From Streptomyces sp. F63 (GTDB taxonomy: Bacteria; Actinomycetota; Actinomycetes; Streptomycetales; Streptomycetaceae), in assembly GCF_018070345.1 (NCBI RefSeq), contig NZ_JAGPXX010000019.1, positions 1-64,000 of the forward strand: 64,000 bases of DNA, given 5' to 3'. Within the stretch, counting starts at the first letter, position 1, and the number at the start of each line of letters is the position of its first letter. The notes below the pieces were generated by a model. That model was not told where the DNA came from, did no database searches, and worked only from the letters and a program-made list of their open reading frames with translations. A program made the translations under genes and the position numbers. Shown here piece after piece: positions 26,448-38,572 of the stretch.

Positions 26448-26831
26448 GACAGGACCTCGGGGGAGGGACGGGGTCCGCGGCGGCATGGGATGGGCCGGCC
26501 GGACAGGACCGTTGGCGTGGGCGGGACAGTCGGAGAGGACGGAGGGGGCGAAGGCGACGGACGGGGCGGACGGGGCGGGCAGGGCGGAGCGCACGGCGGG
26601 ACGCACGGACCCCGTCGACGGCCACCCCTCCGGAATTGGATGAAGCTACGAAAAAAACGAGTCAACTCCGGACCGATTCAGTATGAATACCTGAGCTTCG
26701 GATAGCCAATCTTCGCGCGTAGAACCCTCCGAGGGTCCACCCCGGGCCGCCGGCGCCGGCCGCATAGACTGACCGGCGCCGCCGCCGTCGGCAGGAACCA
26801 GGGAACCAGGGAAACCAGGAAACGGGGAGCG
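26448..26831. promoter_or_regulatory. AT-rich divergent promoter region of permease and DUF2530 genes
   Basis: Around 26640-26710 the sequence is strikingly AT-rich. It contains the palindrome ATTCAGTATGAAT (26676-26688) and an outer inverted pair GAAGCT/AGCTTC (26643-26648 and 26693-26698). On the minus strand TTGGCT and CATACT are 18 bp apart, a possible promoter for the permease with a leader of about 230 nt. I see no purine riboswitch fold. Confidence 0.5.
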
Positions 26832-27161
26832 ATGGGCAAGTGGACCCCCACCCGGGAGGCACCGGAGCCGCTGGAGGGGAACGTCGTCGGCGTCGTGACC
26901 GGCGGCACCGTCCTGTGGTTCGTGATGTTCCTGGTCCAGCTCCCCTTCTACGGCTGGTTCGAGGGCCGGGGACTGCTGTGGTGGCTCTGGACCTGCCTCG
27001 CCGGGGCCGGTCTCGGCCTCATCGGCATCCGCTACGTACGCCGCCGGGAAGCCGCCCTCCGGCGCGCGGCGGAGCAGCACCCCTCCGGCCCGGAAGGGGC
27101 CGGCCGCCCCGGACCGGCGGAAGCGGACACGGGCCCGGACACGGAGTCCGGCGCCGGCTGA
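26832..27161 (+). CDS. DUF2530 small membrane protein
   Basis: A 109-residue actinobacterial protein with two membrane helices (VVGVVTGGTVLWFVMFLVQL and LLWWLWTCLAGAGLGLIGI), then a basic RYVRRREAALRRA stretch and an acidic Gly/Glu tail. The DUF2530 assignment rests on the PLEGNVVGVVTGGT...RYVRRR pattern. Function unknown. ATG with GGGGAG just upstream. Confidence 0.85.
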   Translation: MGKWTPTREAPEPLEGNVVGVVTGGTVLWFVMFLVQLPFYGWFEGRGLLWWLWTCLAGAGLGLIGIRYVRRREAALRRAAEQHPSGPEGAGRPGPAEADTGPDTESGAG

Positions 27162-27339
27162 CCGGGCCCGGCCCGGCCCGCAACCGTACCGCCGCCCCCG
27201 GCCGCGTCGCCGCCGCGCGAGCCGGCCGCGGCCCCGCGAAGGTGCGGCAGCCGGTGGACCACGCCCCGCGCCCCGGGACCTCCCCCGATTCCGCCGCCCC
27301 GGCGGCGCGGAGGCCACTCGCCCCCGTACCGTCTTCCGC

Positions 27340-30291
<2,952 letters not shown>

Positions 30292-30416
30292 GCGGTGAGC
30301 CCGGCGGGGCGGCCCGGGGTCCGGGGTCCGGGCGCTCCGGGTGTTCGGGGCGGCCAGGCACGGGTGTTCGGGGCGGCCAGCCGGCAACGTCAGCCCGTCC
30401 CGCTGTGCGGCGATCA

Positions 30417-30600
30417 TGACTGAACTGCGGAAACTGGTGGAGACCGCCAGCCGCATCCAGTTCACCATCGGTGACCACGCGCTCGAAGCCGAGCCGGCGC
30501 GAGTCCGGTGGACAGGACCGGAGCGATGACCTGTTCACGGTCAAGGACTCGTTGTTCCGCTTGGCCGAGGGCATCGGCCGAGCGGTTCGCCGCCGCTCTG
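30417..30600 (+). pseudogene. Remnant of a mobile-element gene (RacO/DUF6192-like, tentative)
   Basis: MTELRKLVETASRIQFTIGD, then HALEAEP, and, after frame changes, SLFRLAEGIG and ERFAAALNNSPPPGP, are short disconnected traces. From memory they look like pieces of the RacO/DUF6192 proteins found on Streptomyces plasmids and integrative elements. The order is right but internal sequence is deleted. Two copies of GGGTGTTCGGGGCGGCCAG (30337-30355, 30362-30380) lie just upstream. Confidence 0.35.
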
Positions 30601-30637
30601 AACAACTCTCCCCCGCCGGGCCCGATCCGGGCTGGGC

Positions 30638-31024
30638 TGCCTGCGCGACATCATCGCCGAGCAGGGCCGGCCGCCCCTGATCTGGACCCGCGCCGACGGT
30701 TACCAGTTCTGCTCCGACACCACGCAGCTCCAGGCATACGAGGTCGCGGTCATCCGCGCCAAGCTCACCGAGATCCGCCGGTACATCACCGGCGTCGTCA
30801 TCCCCCACGCAACCCTCCAGCCGAAAGGACGGTGGATCAAACACCTCAACACCCAGCTCAGCAGCGTCGAATCGACCCTCGATGCCATCGCCGACCACAT
30901 CGACGCCCAACCGGTGGTCTGGACCGCGAAGCGGCCGGGACCACCCCGTTTCGAACCGGAGGGACCACGTTGCCGCGCAGACGCTGCTACCCCTCCGACA
31001 CCTGGGACGACGAGTGGGCGGTGA
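30638..31024 (+). pseudogene. Remnant of a RacP-like mobile-element protein (tentative)
   Basis: A 128-codon open segment without a start: CLRDIIAEQGRPPLIWTRAD, GYQFCSDTTQLQAYEVAVIR, LTEIRRYITGVVIPHA, and LNTQLSSVESTLDAIADHID. From memory it resembles the RacP proteins that accompany RacO on Streptomyces elements. The N-terminal HTH half is missing, and the frame runs into the IS5 remnant. Confidence 0.45.
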
Positions 31025-31580
31025 TCGAACCGCTGCTGCCCGTACCCGCCTGCGCCCCACCCACCGGCGGGCACCCGGAGAAACACCCGCGCCGCGAGAT
31101 CGTTCGACGCGATCCGCATCGCCGTGGACACCGGCTGCACATGGCGAGCCCTACCGAAGGACTTCCCGCCCTGGCGGATGTGTTGCGGATTCATGGCCCG
31201 CTGGGCGGCCGCCGGCGTCGTCGGCCAGATTCGTGACCAGCTCCGCAAACGCATCCGCCGCGAGCTCGGCCGGTCACCCGGAGCGGTCGCGACCGTGATC
31301 GACTCCCAGTCCGTCAAGGCCACCGAGACCGTCGGCCGCGACTCCCGCGACTCCCGCGGCTATGACGGCGCGAAGAAGATCAACGGCCGCAAGCACCACC
31401 TCGTGGTCGACACCGAGGGCCTGCCGCTGTTCGTCATGGTCACCCCGGCCTACATGACCGACCGCGACGCGGCGAAGAAGGTCCTGTTCCGGCTGTGGCT
31501 GATGCACCCCGAGATCACGATCGCCTGGGCCGACTCCGGCTGTGCCGGACAGCTCGTGACCGGGCGAATCACCCGCCGGG
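30970..31580 (+). pseudogene. IS5-family transposase, frameshifted and 3'-truncated
   Basis: The reading frame begins at a TTG (30970) with GGAGG upstream: PRRRCYPSDTWDDEWAVIEP. It shifts frame between about 31105 and 31124, then continues: DTGCTWRALPKDFPPW, VIDSQSVKATETVGRDSR (catalytic Asp), and GYDGAKKINGRKHHLVVDTE. It ends near WADSGCAGQLVT, without the last third that carries the catalytic Glu. It is dead. The frame break and the lost 3' end show old decay. Confidence 0.85.
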
Positions 31581-31819
31581 CCTCCCGCAGGAGTGGACAA
31601 CCGGCCTCCCGCGAAGCGCAACGGGACTGATCAACACGGCGTCGGCCCGGACCACCGCCACCCAGAATTCCCCGGATCGGCGGCCCTGGCCACCATCTCC
31701 CAGCACCACCGCGGACCCGTCAGCGGATCAGGCCGATCGCAACCCCAACCAAGCCCGCGAAACACTTCGTTCACATCCCGACCCGGGCGAATACGGCCTA
31801 GGACTTCCGAAAAAGGTTG
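31581..31819. other. Unassigned sequence beyond the IS5 remnant
   Basis: An open frame on the plus strand here has no recognisable motif. The sequence is less G+C-rich than its surroundings near 31730-31820 and probably still belongs to the decayed element. Confidence 0.35.
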
Positions 31820-32191
31820 TCAGGTAGCCGGACGCTCGTTGAACTGCAGCTTATGCCCGTCGGGTGCGTCCACGGTTGCATAGGTGCCCCACGGCTCGAT
31901 CACAGGATCGGTGACCTCAGCTCCCCGCTGGCGCAGTTCCTCCACCGTGGCCGCAACATCCCCGGCGGCGAAGGTCAGATAGGCCCCCTCCCCGGGAGAC
32001 TTGTCGAAAGCGGCAGCATCCGACAAGACGATCGATGTCTGCGCTCCTTCCGGCTTCACTTCCAGCCACCGGGCACCTTGGCCCATGTCGGCATCTGTCA
32101 CGACCGTGAATCCCAGGACATCGCGATAGAACGCAAGGGCAACGTCCTGATCACTTACGTAGAGCACCGCAGAGGCAACGTTGGTAATCAT
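31820..32191 (-). CDS. VOC (glyoxalase/bleomycin-resistance-like) family protein
   Basis: A 123-residue beta-alpha-beta-beta-beta protein with two VOC repeats: VLYVSDQDVALAFYRDVLGF and YLTFAAGDVAATVEELRQRG, then WGTYATVDAPDGHKLQFNER. Members are metal-dependent lyases, dioxygenases or drug-sequestering proteins. A TATCGT box at 32199-32204 (minus strand) is 7 nt before the ATG, fitting a leaderless mRNA. The gene has lower G+C than its neighbours and lies beside mobile-element debris, so it may have been imported. Confidence 0.88.
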   Translation of the reverse strand: MITNVASAVLYVSDQDVALAFYRDVLGFTVVTDADMGQGARWLEVKPEGAQTSIVLSDAAAFDKSPGEGAYLTFAAGDVAATVEELRQRGAEVTDPVIEPWGTYATVDAPDGHKLQFNERPAT

Positions 32192-32605
32192 GCGGGAGAC
32201 GATAACGGGCACGTCCTCAAAGTCTGCGTTGGCGACCAGAAGCACACCCCGCAAACACCCGTCGCCACAGGCAACCGACAGCGTTCGATTTCTGGACTGG
32301 GCAAACATCGCGAGGACCTTGAGGAACAGGCTCTCGTGCCGCGCACCGTACCGGCGCCGCCCGGGTGGCCGTCCACCCCGTACCGGCGTCCGGCGCGGGC
32401 CGGACACCGGGCACGGCTCGGGCGGCGCGCGGTGGGCGAACTCGCCGAGCGCACGCACCGGGCGGGGACCGGCGGACCGCCGCTGGTCCCCGCCGCGCCC
32501 GGTCACCGCCGCCGCTCGGACGGCCCGGACTCCGCGGCGCCCGTGCTCCCGGCACCGGCACCGGCACCGGCACGGCACGGCACCGGCACCGGCACCGGCA
32601 CCGGC
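32192..32605. other. Gap between VOC and sacsin-like genes
   Basis: The first 140 bp have moderate G+C and may still be transferred DNA. The remainder is GC-rich and ends in a (GGCACC)n run at about 32553-32606. No gene is recognised. Confidence 0.5.
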
Positions 32606-35600
32606 TCAGTCGAACCAGCGGTCGCGGGCCAGTTCCTCCGTGCGGGAGAGGTCCTCCAGGAGGGCGGCGACCTCGAAGCGGCGGGGCCACTGGCCCGCCG
32701 CCCAGGCCAGGCCGGCGGCCACGCCCTCCACGGTCGCGGCGTGCACCACGCCGTCGGGGGTGCGGCGCCAGTCGACCTCCGCCCGCGGGGCGTCCGGGCC
32801 GCTCGCGCCGGCGCGGACGAACAGCTCCTCGTACTCGGTGTACGTGCCGGGAGTGCCGGGGCCCAGCAGGACGTGCACCGCCTCGGGGACCTCGCGGACC
32901 TCGCCCGCGTCCGGGTCCGCGACGGGGGCCGGGTACGCCTCGCTCAGCCGCCGTACCTGGAGCAGCTCCGCCAGGTCCGCCGCCCGCGCCGGGCTCACCG
33001 GAAGCAGCGGCCGGTCCCCGGCCAGGGGCAGCAGGTCGGGGGCGTCGGCGATCAGGGCGTCCGCGGCGTCCACGACCCGCACCTCTCCCGCCGGTCCGAC
33101 GACCGCGCGGAGCTCGTCCGGCAGGGTCACCTGCTCGGGGTCGAGGGCGGCCAGCGCGTTGTACAGACCGTGCAACTGGCGTGGGCGGACGGGGCGTCCG
33201 GGGTCCGCCAGCCGGTTCAGCAGTTCGGCGGCGCCGCCGGGCTCGTCCAGGAGCGCGGCCGCGGAGGTCCGTACACCGAGGGCGCGCAGTACCTGCTCGT
33301 CCTCGAAGCCCGTCGCGTCGGCGGCCTCGTAGAGCCCGGCCAGCAGCGGGTCGCCGCCGGCCGCGCGCAGGCCGGCCGGGCGGCGGCCGTCGAGCACCGG
33401 GTGCCCGCGCAGCCACCAGGCGGTGTAGGGGCGGACGGTTTCCGTGGTGCCGTCCGGGAGCAGGACGCGCACCGGCTGGGTCAGGGCGTCGCGCAGCGGC
33501 GGCCGGGCGAGCATCGCGAGGGCCCGGGGCCAGGCGTCGTCGTCGACGAGGTCCAGGTCGCGGACGGCCGTGATCTCGGTGGCGACGGGTGGCACGGGGC
33601 TGTCGGGGAGCCGGTCGAGGATGTCCTCGCACCAGACGTCGACGGAGTCGAGGAGTCCGGTGTCGTCGGGCTCGGCGTAGTCGCTGTCGCGCGGTTCGAA
33701 CTCATCCGGGTCGAGGACGACGTCGGTGGCGCGGACGAGGGCGAAGGTGGACTGCACGCCGACCGCCGCGAGGGTCTCGGGGCCCCAGCGCCCTGCGAGG
33801 CCGGCCTCGCAGGCGGCGAGTTCGCCCTCGCGGATGACCTGCTCGAAGTCGCTTCCCGGGAAGACCAGTTCGCCGGCCGGGGCGAGTTCGCCGTCCTCGT
33901 CGGGAAGGGCGAGGGCGCCGAGCCAGGGCTCGTCGTCGGGGGCGAGGCCCGCGTCGCGGACGAGACCGAGCACGGCCTCCGCCAGTTCCTCGGCGTCGAG
34001 GGCGTCCTCGTCCCAGATGTCCTCGCTGTCGAGGGACGCGGCGACGGCCGCCCGCACCTGAGGTGTCGTCAGGACGGCGCGGGGCGAGGCGGGGAGGGCG
34101 CCCAGCTTCTCCAGCAGCGGGTGGACGGCGTCGGGGTGGGCGACCTTGAGGCCGAGACGGGCGAGGGTGGCGGCGCCGGGGGCGGCGGCCTCGTCCGGCT
34201 GCTCCCCGGCGGTGGGGGTCGCGGTGGCGCCGTCCTCGACGGCCCTGCCCGCTCCTGTCCCGTCCGCGCCGGTCCGCGCCGGGCGGTGCTCCTCGCCCGG
34301 TAGGGGCAGCAGGACCTGGCGCGGGCCGATGGTGGTCCGGCCGTCGGCGAGCGGGACCGGGAGGCCGCTGAGCCGCTCCGGGTCCGTGCCGGCCAGGCTG
34401 TCGTAGAGCCGCCGCCACCAGGTCGGAGGGCGCTCCACGCCCGCGAGCCGGTCGACGGCCTCGCCGAGCGGCACCCGCACCACGCCCAGGCCGCGCAGCT
34501 CGGGGCGGCGCTCCAGGCCGGCGGGCAGCAGACCCGGGAACAGCTCGGCGAGCACCTTGACGGTCTCGGCCCCGGCGCCCTCGACGATCTCGGCGTCGAC
34601 GGGGCGCAGCCGCACGGGGCGCGGGCCGCCGGTCGCGGCGGCATCGGGCGCGGCGGCGCCGGCTCCCCCGCCCGCGCCCGTCCCGGGGCCCGGGCCCGGG
34701 GCGGCCTCGCGGCCGTCGAGGCCGGGGAACGCCTCCAACTCCCGGTCCGCCGCCGCTTCTTCGTCCCCCTCGGGTGCCGTGCCCGCGCCCGCCAGGAACG
34801 GCACCCTCGGCAGCAGCCGCAGCACCTCGGCGCGCAGCCGCCCGTCGAGCCCGCCCTTGCCGAGCGGGCCGGGCACCAGGTCGATCGTCCCCGTGGAGAG
34901 CGGCTGCCAGTCGCGGAGCAGCGCCGCGTACGTCTCCGCGGCGCGGGCCGTCAGGAAGTCGGCGAGCGGGCCGGGCGCGGTGTGCCGGCGGGTGGGCTCC
35001 AGCGGGAAGGAGCCGATGAGCAGCGCGGGCAGGCCGAGGGGTTCCTCGGTGGGGGTCGGCGCGTGCACCACGGCGGCCGTGGCGGGGCGGGCGGGGGCGC
35101 CCTCGGCGTCGACGGGGACGGCCCAGGTGACCGACCAGACGGGCCGCAGCCGCTCCTCCACGGGGCGGTCGGCGAGCAGCCCGGGCTCCAGCCGGCCGCC
35201 GGAGGCGGCGGTGCGCCAGCGGGTGGTGCCGCGCGCACTGTCCTCGACGACGGTGTACGGGCCGTCCTGGCGGCGCGTCAGCGTCCGTACGTCCTCCTCC
35301 GGGATCTCGATGACGATCTCGTCGAGGCCCGGGAGTGTCAGCAGCAGCGCGTCGTCCACGGCGGCGAGGAGGCGCTCCGCGAGGTCCTCGGCCGCCCCGT
35401 CGCGCAGGGGCAGCACGACGGCCGTGTCGTAGCCGAGCGGCGCGGAGCCCTCGGCGGGCAGCGGCAGACGCAGCAGCGGGACGTGACCGTCGCGCCGGCG
35501 CAGCTCGTCGGCCAGGCCGGGACTCGCGCCGGCCGCCTCGGCCGTCAGGTCGCGCGCCTCGGCGAGGGACCACCGCACGCTTCCGCTGCGGCTGATCACG

Positions 35601-36043
35601 GCGGGCTCGTCACTCACGGCCAGGACGGCGGCGAAGCCGACGCCGAACCGGCCGACGGACGGGGTGCCCTCGCCCTCCTGCCACGCGTCGCGCTTGGCGG
35701 AGGCGCGCAGGGTGGCCAGCGACTCGACACCGGCGGCGTCGAGCGGCGCCCCGGTGTTGGCGGCGGCCAGAACGGCGGGGCTGTCCCCCTCGGCCGCGTG
35801 CAGGGTGAGACGGAGACGGCCGGGGACGCCGGTGCGGGCGGCCGCGTCGGCCGCGTTCTGGGCGAGTTCGACGACGAGGCGGTCGCGGTAGCCGCCCAGC
35901 GCCAGGTCCTCCTCGGCGTTGGCGTCCTCCCGGAACCGCGCGGGCGAGGCGGCCCACGCGTCCAGCACACCGCGCCGCAGCCGCGCCGTGCCGTACGGGT
36001 CCTGCCCGCCGGTCGCTGCTCGCACCATCGCCGTGCCGCTCAC
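32606..36043 (-). CDS. Sacsin/HSP90-type ATPase-domain protein
   Basis: A very large protein (about 1145 residues) with a GHKL ATPase at the N-terminus. RLVVELAQNAADAA is the N-box helix (Glu and Asn for Mg-ATP), VLAAANTGAPLD the G1-like turn, and SVGRFGVGFAAVLAVSDEPA the Gly-rich lid. About 900 further residues show no known domain, only acidic and low-complexity stretches (Gly/Ala-rich near residue 455). The N-terminal fold resembles the sacsin repeat ATPase/HSP90. By analogy it could be a chaperone or a nucleic-acid-associated ATPase; the real role is unknown. A GTG start with GGAG upstream is preferred; an ATG at 36076 is possible. Confidence 0.85.
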   Translation of the reverse strand: MSGTAMVRAATGGQDPYGTARLRRGVLDAWAASPARFREDANAEEDLALGGYRDRLVVELAQNAADAAARTGVPGRLRLTLHAAEGDSPAVLAAANTGAPLDAAGVESLATLRASAKRDAWQEGEGTPSVGRFGVGFAAVLAVSDEPAVISRSGSVRWSLAEARDLTAEAAGASPGLADELRRRDGHVPLLRLPLPAEGSAPLGYDTAVVLPLRDGAAEDLAERLLAAVDDALLLTLPGLDEIVIEIPEEDVRTLTRRQDGPYTVVEDSARGTTRWRTAASGGRLEPGLLADRPVEERLRPVWSVTWAVPVDAEGAPARPATAAVVHAPTPTEEPLGLPALLIGSFPLEPTRRHTAPGPLADFLTARAAETYAALLRDWQPLSTGTIDLVPGPLGKGGLDGRLRAEVLRLLPRVPFLAGAGTAPEGDEEAAADRELEAFPGLDGREAAPGPGPGTGAGGGAGAAAPDAAATGGPRPVRLRPVDAEIVEGAGAETVKVLAELFPGLLPAGLERRPELRGLGVVRVPLGEAVDRLAGVERPPTWWRRLYDSLAGTDPERLSGLPVPLADGRTTIGPRQVLLPLPGEEHRPARTGADGTGAGRAVEDGATATPTAGEQPDEAAAPGAATLARLGLKVAHPDAVHPLLEKLGALPASPRAVLTTPQVRAAVAASLDSEDIWDEDALDAEELAEAVLGLVRDAGLAPDDEPWLGALALPDEDGELAPAGELVFPGSDFEQVIREGELAACEAGLAGRWGPETLAAVGVQSTFALVRATDVVLDPDEFEPRDSDYAEPDDTGLLDSVDVWCEDILDRLPDSPVPPVATEITAVRDLDLVDDDAWPRALAMLARPPLRDALTQPVRVLLPDGTTETVRPYTAWWLRGHPVLDGRRPAGLRAAGGDPLLAGLYEAADATGFEDEQVLRALGVRTSAAALLDEPGGAAELLNRLADPGRPVRPRQLHGLYNALAALDPEQVTLPDELRAVVGPAGEVRVVDAADALIADAPDLLPLAGDRPLLPVSPARAADLAELLQVRRLSEAYPAPVADPDAGEVREVPEAVHVLLGPGTPGTYTEYEELFVRAGASGPDAPRAEVDWRRTPDGVVHAATVEGVAAGLAWAAGQWPRRFEVAALLEDLSRTEELARDRWFD

Positions 36044-36652
36044 CTGTCGCTCCTTCTCCCCGGCGCCGTCGCACATCCGCGCACCCGTGCGTTCCGTCCA
36101 TCAGTGGTCCGCGCGCGTCTGCGTCCGTGCGTCCGTGCATCCGTGCAGTGGCTGCCAGCGCTGAACGTACCGCCTCAGGTCTGCCGGCGGCTCCGCAGCC
36201 CCCTCCCGCGGCACGGGCGGCGAGCCGGCATGGACGGACGGGGGCGGCGGACGAGGACGAGGACGGGGACGGGGACGGGCGGCAGGAAGCGGGCGAACTG
36301 CGGGGCACGGACGGACGGCGCGGGGCGGCACGACGGACCGGGCAGGAGCAGGGCTCCGGGACGCATACGGAAACGACCCGGTGCAGGCCCGGGGGCGGGG
36401 CCGGGCCCGCAGCGAAACCACCGCCAGGCGCCTCCCGGGGTGCGTCCCCGGACAGGACAAGCCGGGTGGGACCCGGGACCCGGCGGGGCGGAGCAGGGCC
36501 GGGCGCGGCCGGGCGAGGCGCGCCCGGGCGGGGCGAGGCAGGAGCAGTGGGGAAACGGACGGGCGGGACCGGACCGGGCTGCACCCGGGCCGGAGCAGGA
36601 CCCGGCCGGGACCGGGCCGGGACCGGAACCAGGCGGAGGCCGAACCGGAACC
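36044..36652. other. G-rich intergenic sequence, no gene
   Basis: About 600 bp of G/A-rich plus-strand sequence between the DUF3027 gene and the sacsin-like gene (both on the minus strand). Frames are open through composition only. It could hold the promoter of the sacsin-like gene, but no clear -10 was found. Confidence 0.5.
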
Positions 36653-36780
36653 AGGCGGAGGCCGGGCCGGGACCGGACCGGGGCCAGGCGGAGGCCGGGC
36701 CGGGACCGGACCGGGGCCAGGCGGAGGCCGGGCCGGGACCGGACCGGGGCCAGGCGGAGGCCGGGCCGGGACCGGGCTTC
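36653..36780. repeat. 33-bp minisatellite downstream of DUF3027
   Basis: Identical 33-bp units begin at 36653, 36686 and 36719; a fourth, diverging after 23 bases, begins at 36752, and a shorter degenerate unit precedes at 36631. The period is a multiple of three, so the minus strand reads as an 11-residue repeat (RSRPGLRLAPV), but it lies after the DUF3027 stop codon and has no start of its own. Confidence 0.9.
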
Positions 36781-36788
36781 TTCCTCCG

Positions 36789-37742
36789 TCAGGAGCCGCC
36801 GGGCTCCTCGGGGGCCGCGTCCTCCGCCGCCGCGTCCGCGTCCTCGACCCCGTCCTCGACCGAGCCGTCCGGCCGGCCGGGCCGCAGCGGCATCGGGTCC
36901 ACCTTGGTCTCGTCGACCACGGGCGGCGCCGGACGGGGCGGCTTGGGCATGACGGCCGCCTCGGAGTGGCCCCCGCACCCGTAGGTCAAGGAGACGACGT
37001 GGCCGTCCGCCGGGCTGAACTCGTTGGCGCACACACCGAAGGCCTGCCGGAGCGAGCCGGTCAGCGGTACCAGGAAACCGCAGGTCATGCAGGCGGCCGG
37101 AGCCGCCTGGGCCATGGCGGTCTTCGCTCCGAACGACTCGTCCCAGCGGTCGGCGGCGGTGTGCAGCCCGTAGCGGGAGAGCACCCGGGCGCGGCCCATG
37201 CCGAGCTCCGTGGCGACGGCCGCGATGGTGCCGGACGCACGGGCCGGGGAGGGCTGGGCGGCCGGCGGGCCGGCGCTGACGTCCGCGTCCTCGGCCGCGA
37301 CGCGCTCCTCCATCTCCTCGGAGAGGGGGGAGTCGGGCGGCGGCGCGTCCTCGCCGGTGTAGCCGGGTTCCAGGCGGAGGTCGTCGGCCTCGGTCGGCAA
37401 CAGATCGCCGGGGCCCAGGTCGCCCGGGCGGAGCCGGTCGCTCCAGGGCACCCACTCGGGTGCCAGCAGGGCGTCGTCGCCGGGGAGGAGGACCGTCTCG
37501 TCCAGCGTGACCCTCTTGGCGCGTGCGGCGCGGGCGACGGTGACCGCCCAGCGCCAGCCGCGGTACGCCGGCTCCAGGCAGGCGAAGGAGTGGGTCACGA
37601 CCCGGTCGCCGTCCGCGACCGCTCCCAGGTGCTCGCCGACGGCCGCCTCACCCGCGGCCGCCACCGCCTCGGCGCGGGCCAGGTCGACCGCCTCGGCGCA
37701 CAGACGGTCCGGGGTACGGCTTCGCATCGTCGCAGCACTCAC
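36789..37742 (-). CDS. DUF3027 protein
   Basis: A 317-residue actinobacterial protein. The N-terminal part has VVTHSFACLEPAYRGWRWAV and TLDETVLLPGDDALLAPEW. The C-terminal half has cysteine pairs (ACMTCGFLVPLTGSLRQAFG; VCANEFSPADGHVVSLTYGC) that could hold a metal, and an acidic tail. The DUF3027 assignment is from these conserved blocks; function unknown. GTG start at 37742; an ATG six codons in is the alternative. Confidence 0.9.
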   Translation of the reverse strand: MSAATMRSRTPDRLCAEAVDLARAEAVAAAGEAAVGEHLGAVADGDRVVTHSFACLEPAYRGWRWAVTVARAARAKRVTLDETVLLPGDDALLAPEWVPWSDRLRPGDLGPGDLLPTEADDLRLEPGYTGEDAPPPDSPLSEEMEERVAAEDADVSAGPPAAQPSPARASGTIAAVATELGMGRARVLSRYGLHTAADRWDESFGAKTAMAQAAPAACMTCGFLVPLTGSLRQAFGVCANEFSPADGHVVSLTYGCGGHSEAAVMPKPPRPAPPVVDETKVDPMPLRPGRPDGSVEDGVEDADAAAEDAAPEEPGGS

Positions 37743-38572
37743 AATGAATCGATTCTCTCCTACGCCGTCTCACGGGTGCGCCGACCGACCGTGCCGAAAC
37801 GGCGGGCTGGGGGGAGGCGCGGGCGGAGCGGACCGTGGGGCCGCGTCGACGTCCGCACCCGACCGGACCCGGGCGGGCCTCCTGCGACCCATTCTGCGGG
37901 ATCGTGGACAGGCACGCGGCCGGGAACGACAGCCGGTGGCGCATTGTGTGCACGCTACCCCCATGACGGGTGCGCGGCCCACCCTGCCCTCGTCTTCGGC
38001 CCGGCCCGGCCCGTCACCGCCGACCGGTCACCCGGTTCGCCGCCCGGTCCGCCCCGCGGTCCCCGCCCCGGCTTTCACTCCGGCCCGCCCCGCGGTCCGT
38101 GCCCCGGTTCTCACCCCGGCCCGCCCTGCGGTCCCCGCCCGGCCGCCGCCCGGTTCCCGCCCGGTTCCCTCCCTCGGCCGGGCCGCCGGGCGGGTCGGTT
38201 CTCTCCTCCCTCTCCGGCCCCGGGCGGAGCGAGGGCGGTGTTCGCCCCCCGCGCCGGGCGGCGCGCCCGTTTCCGTGCCGCTTCCGGGCGCGGTACCGGC
38301 CGTACGAGCGTCTCCTCCGACCGGGTCGGCGCTTCCCGCCTCTTCCCGGTCGGCCCGCTGCTCCCCGGCACGGCCCGGCACGGCCCGGCACGGCCCGGCA
38401 CGTCCTCGCCCGGCGCTTGCCTCTCGCCCCTCGGCCGTCCGGTGACAGAGCCGGGACGCGTCGAACGAAAAGGCCATGCGGTGACGGAGTTGGGGCAGGA
38501 TGGCTGAGTGGCAACCGACCGGCCCTGCGATGCGACGGGCCCGCTCCCCAGCCGAGCGGGCCGGAGGCCGCC
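37743..38572. repeat. C-rich intergenic region with 36-bp and 10-bp repeats
   Basis: About 830 bp between divergent genes. A degenerate 36-bp unit marked by GCGGTCC recurs three times at about 38055-38135, and CGGCCCGGCA is repeated in tandem at about 38366-38400. Long frames are open by composition. No gene is supported. A promoter for the downstream MFS gene must lie near its right end. Confidence 0.55.

Noticed and set aside
26448-26640. Purine riboswitch before the AzgA-type permease
   Set aside because: No three-way junction core or characteristic pyrimidine-rich loops could be found.
36653-36780. Possible CRISPR array
   Set aside because: The units abut directly without unique spacers and no cas genes are present; it is a simple tandem repeat.
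34982-36952. 656-codon plus-strand frame opposite the sacsin-like gene
   Set aside because: Antisense shadow of a gene with a recognisable ATPase domain and low-complexity intergenic DNA.
36175-37455. Minus-strand frame containing the 11-residue repeat RSRPGLRLAPV
   Set aside because: It overlaps DUF3027 in another frame and has no domain; the repeat is a DNA minisatellite.
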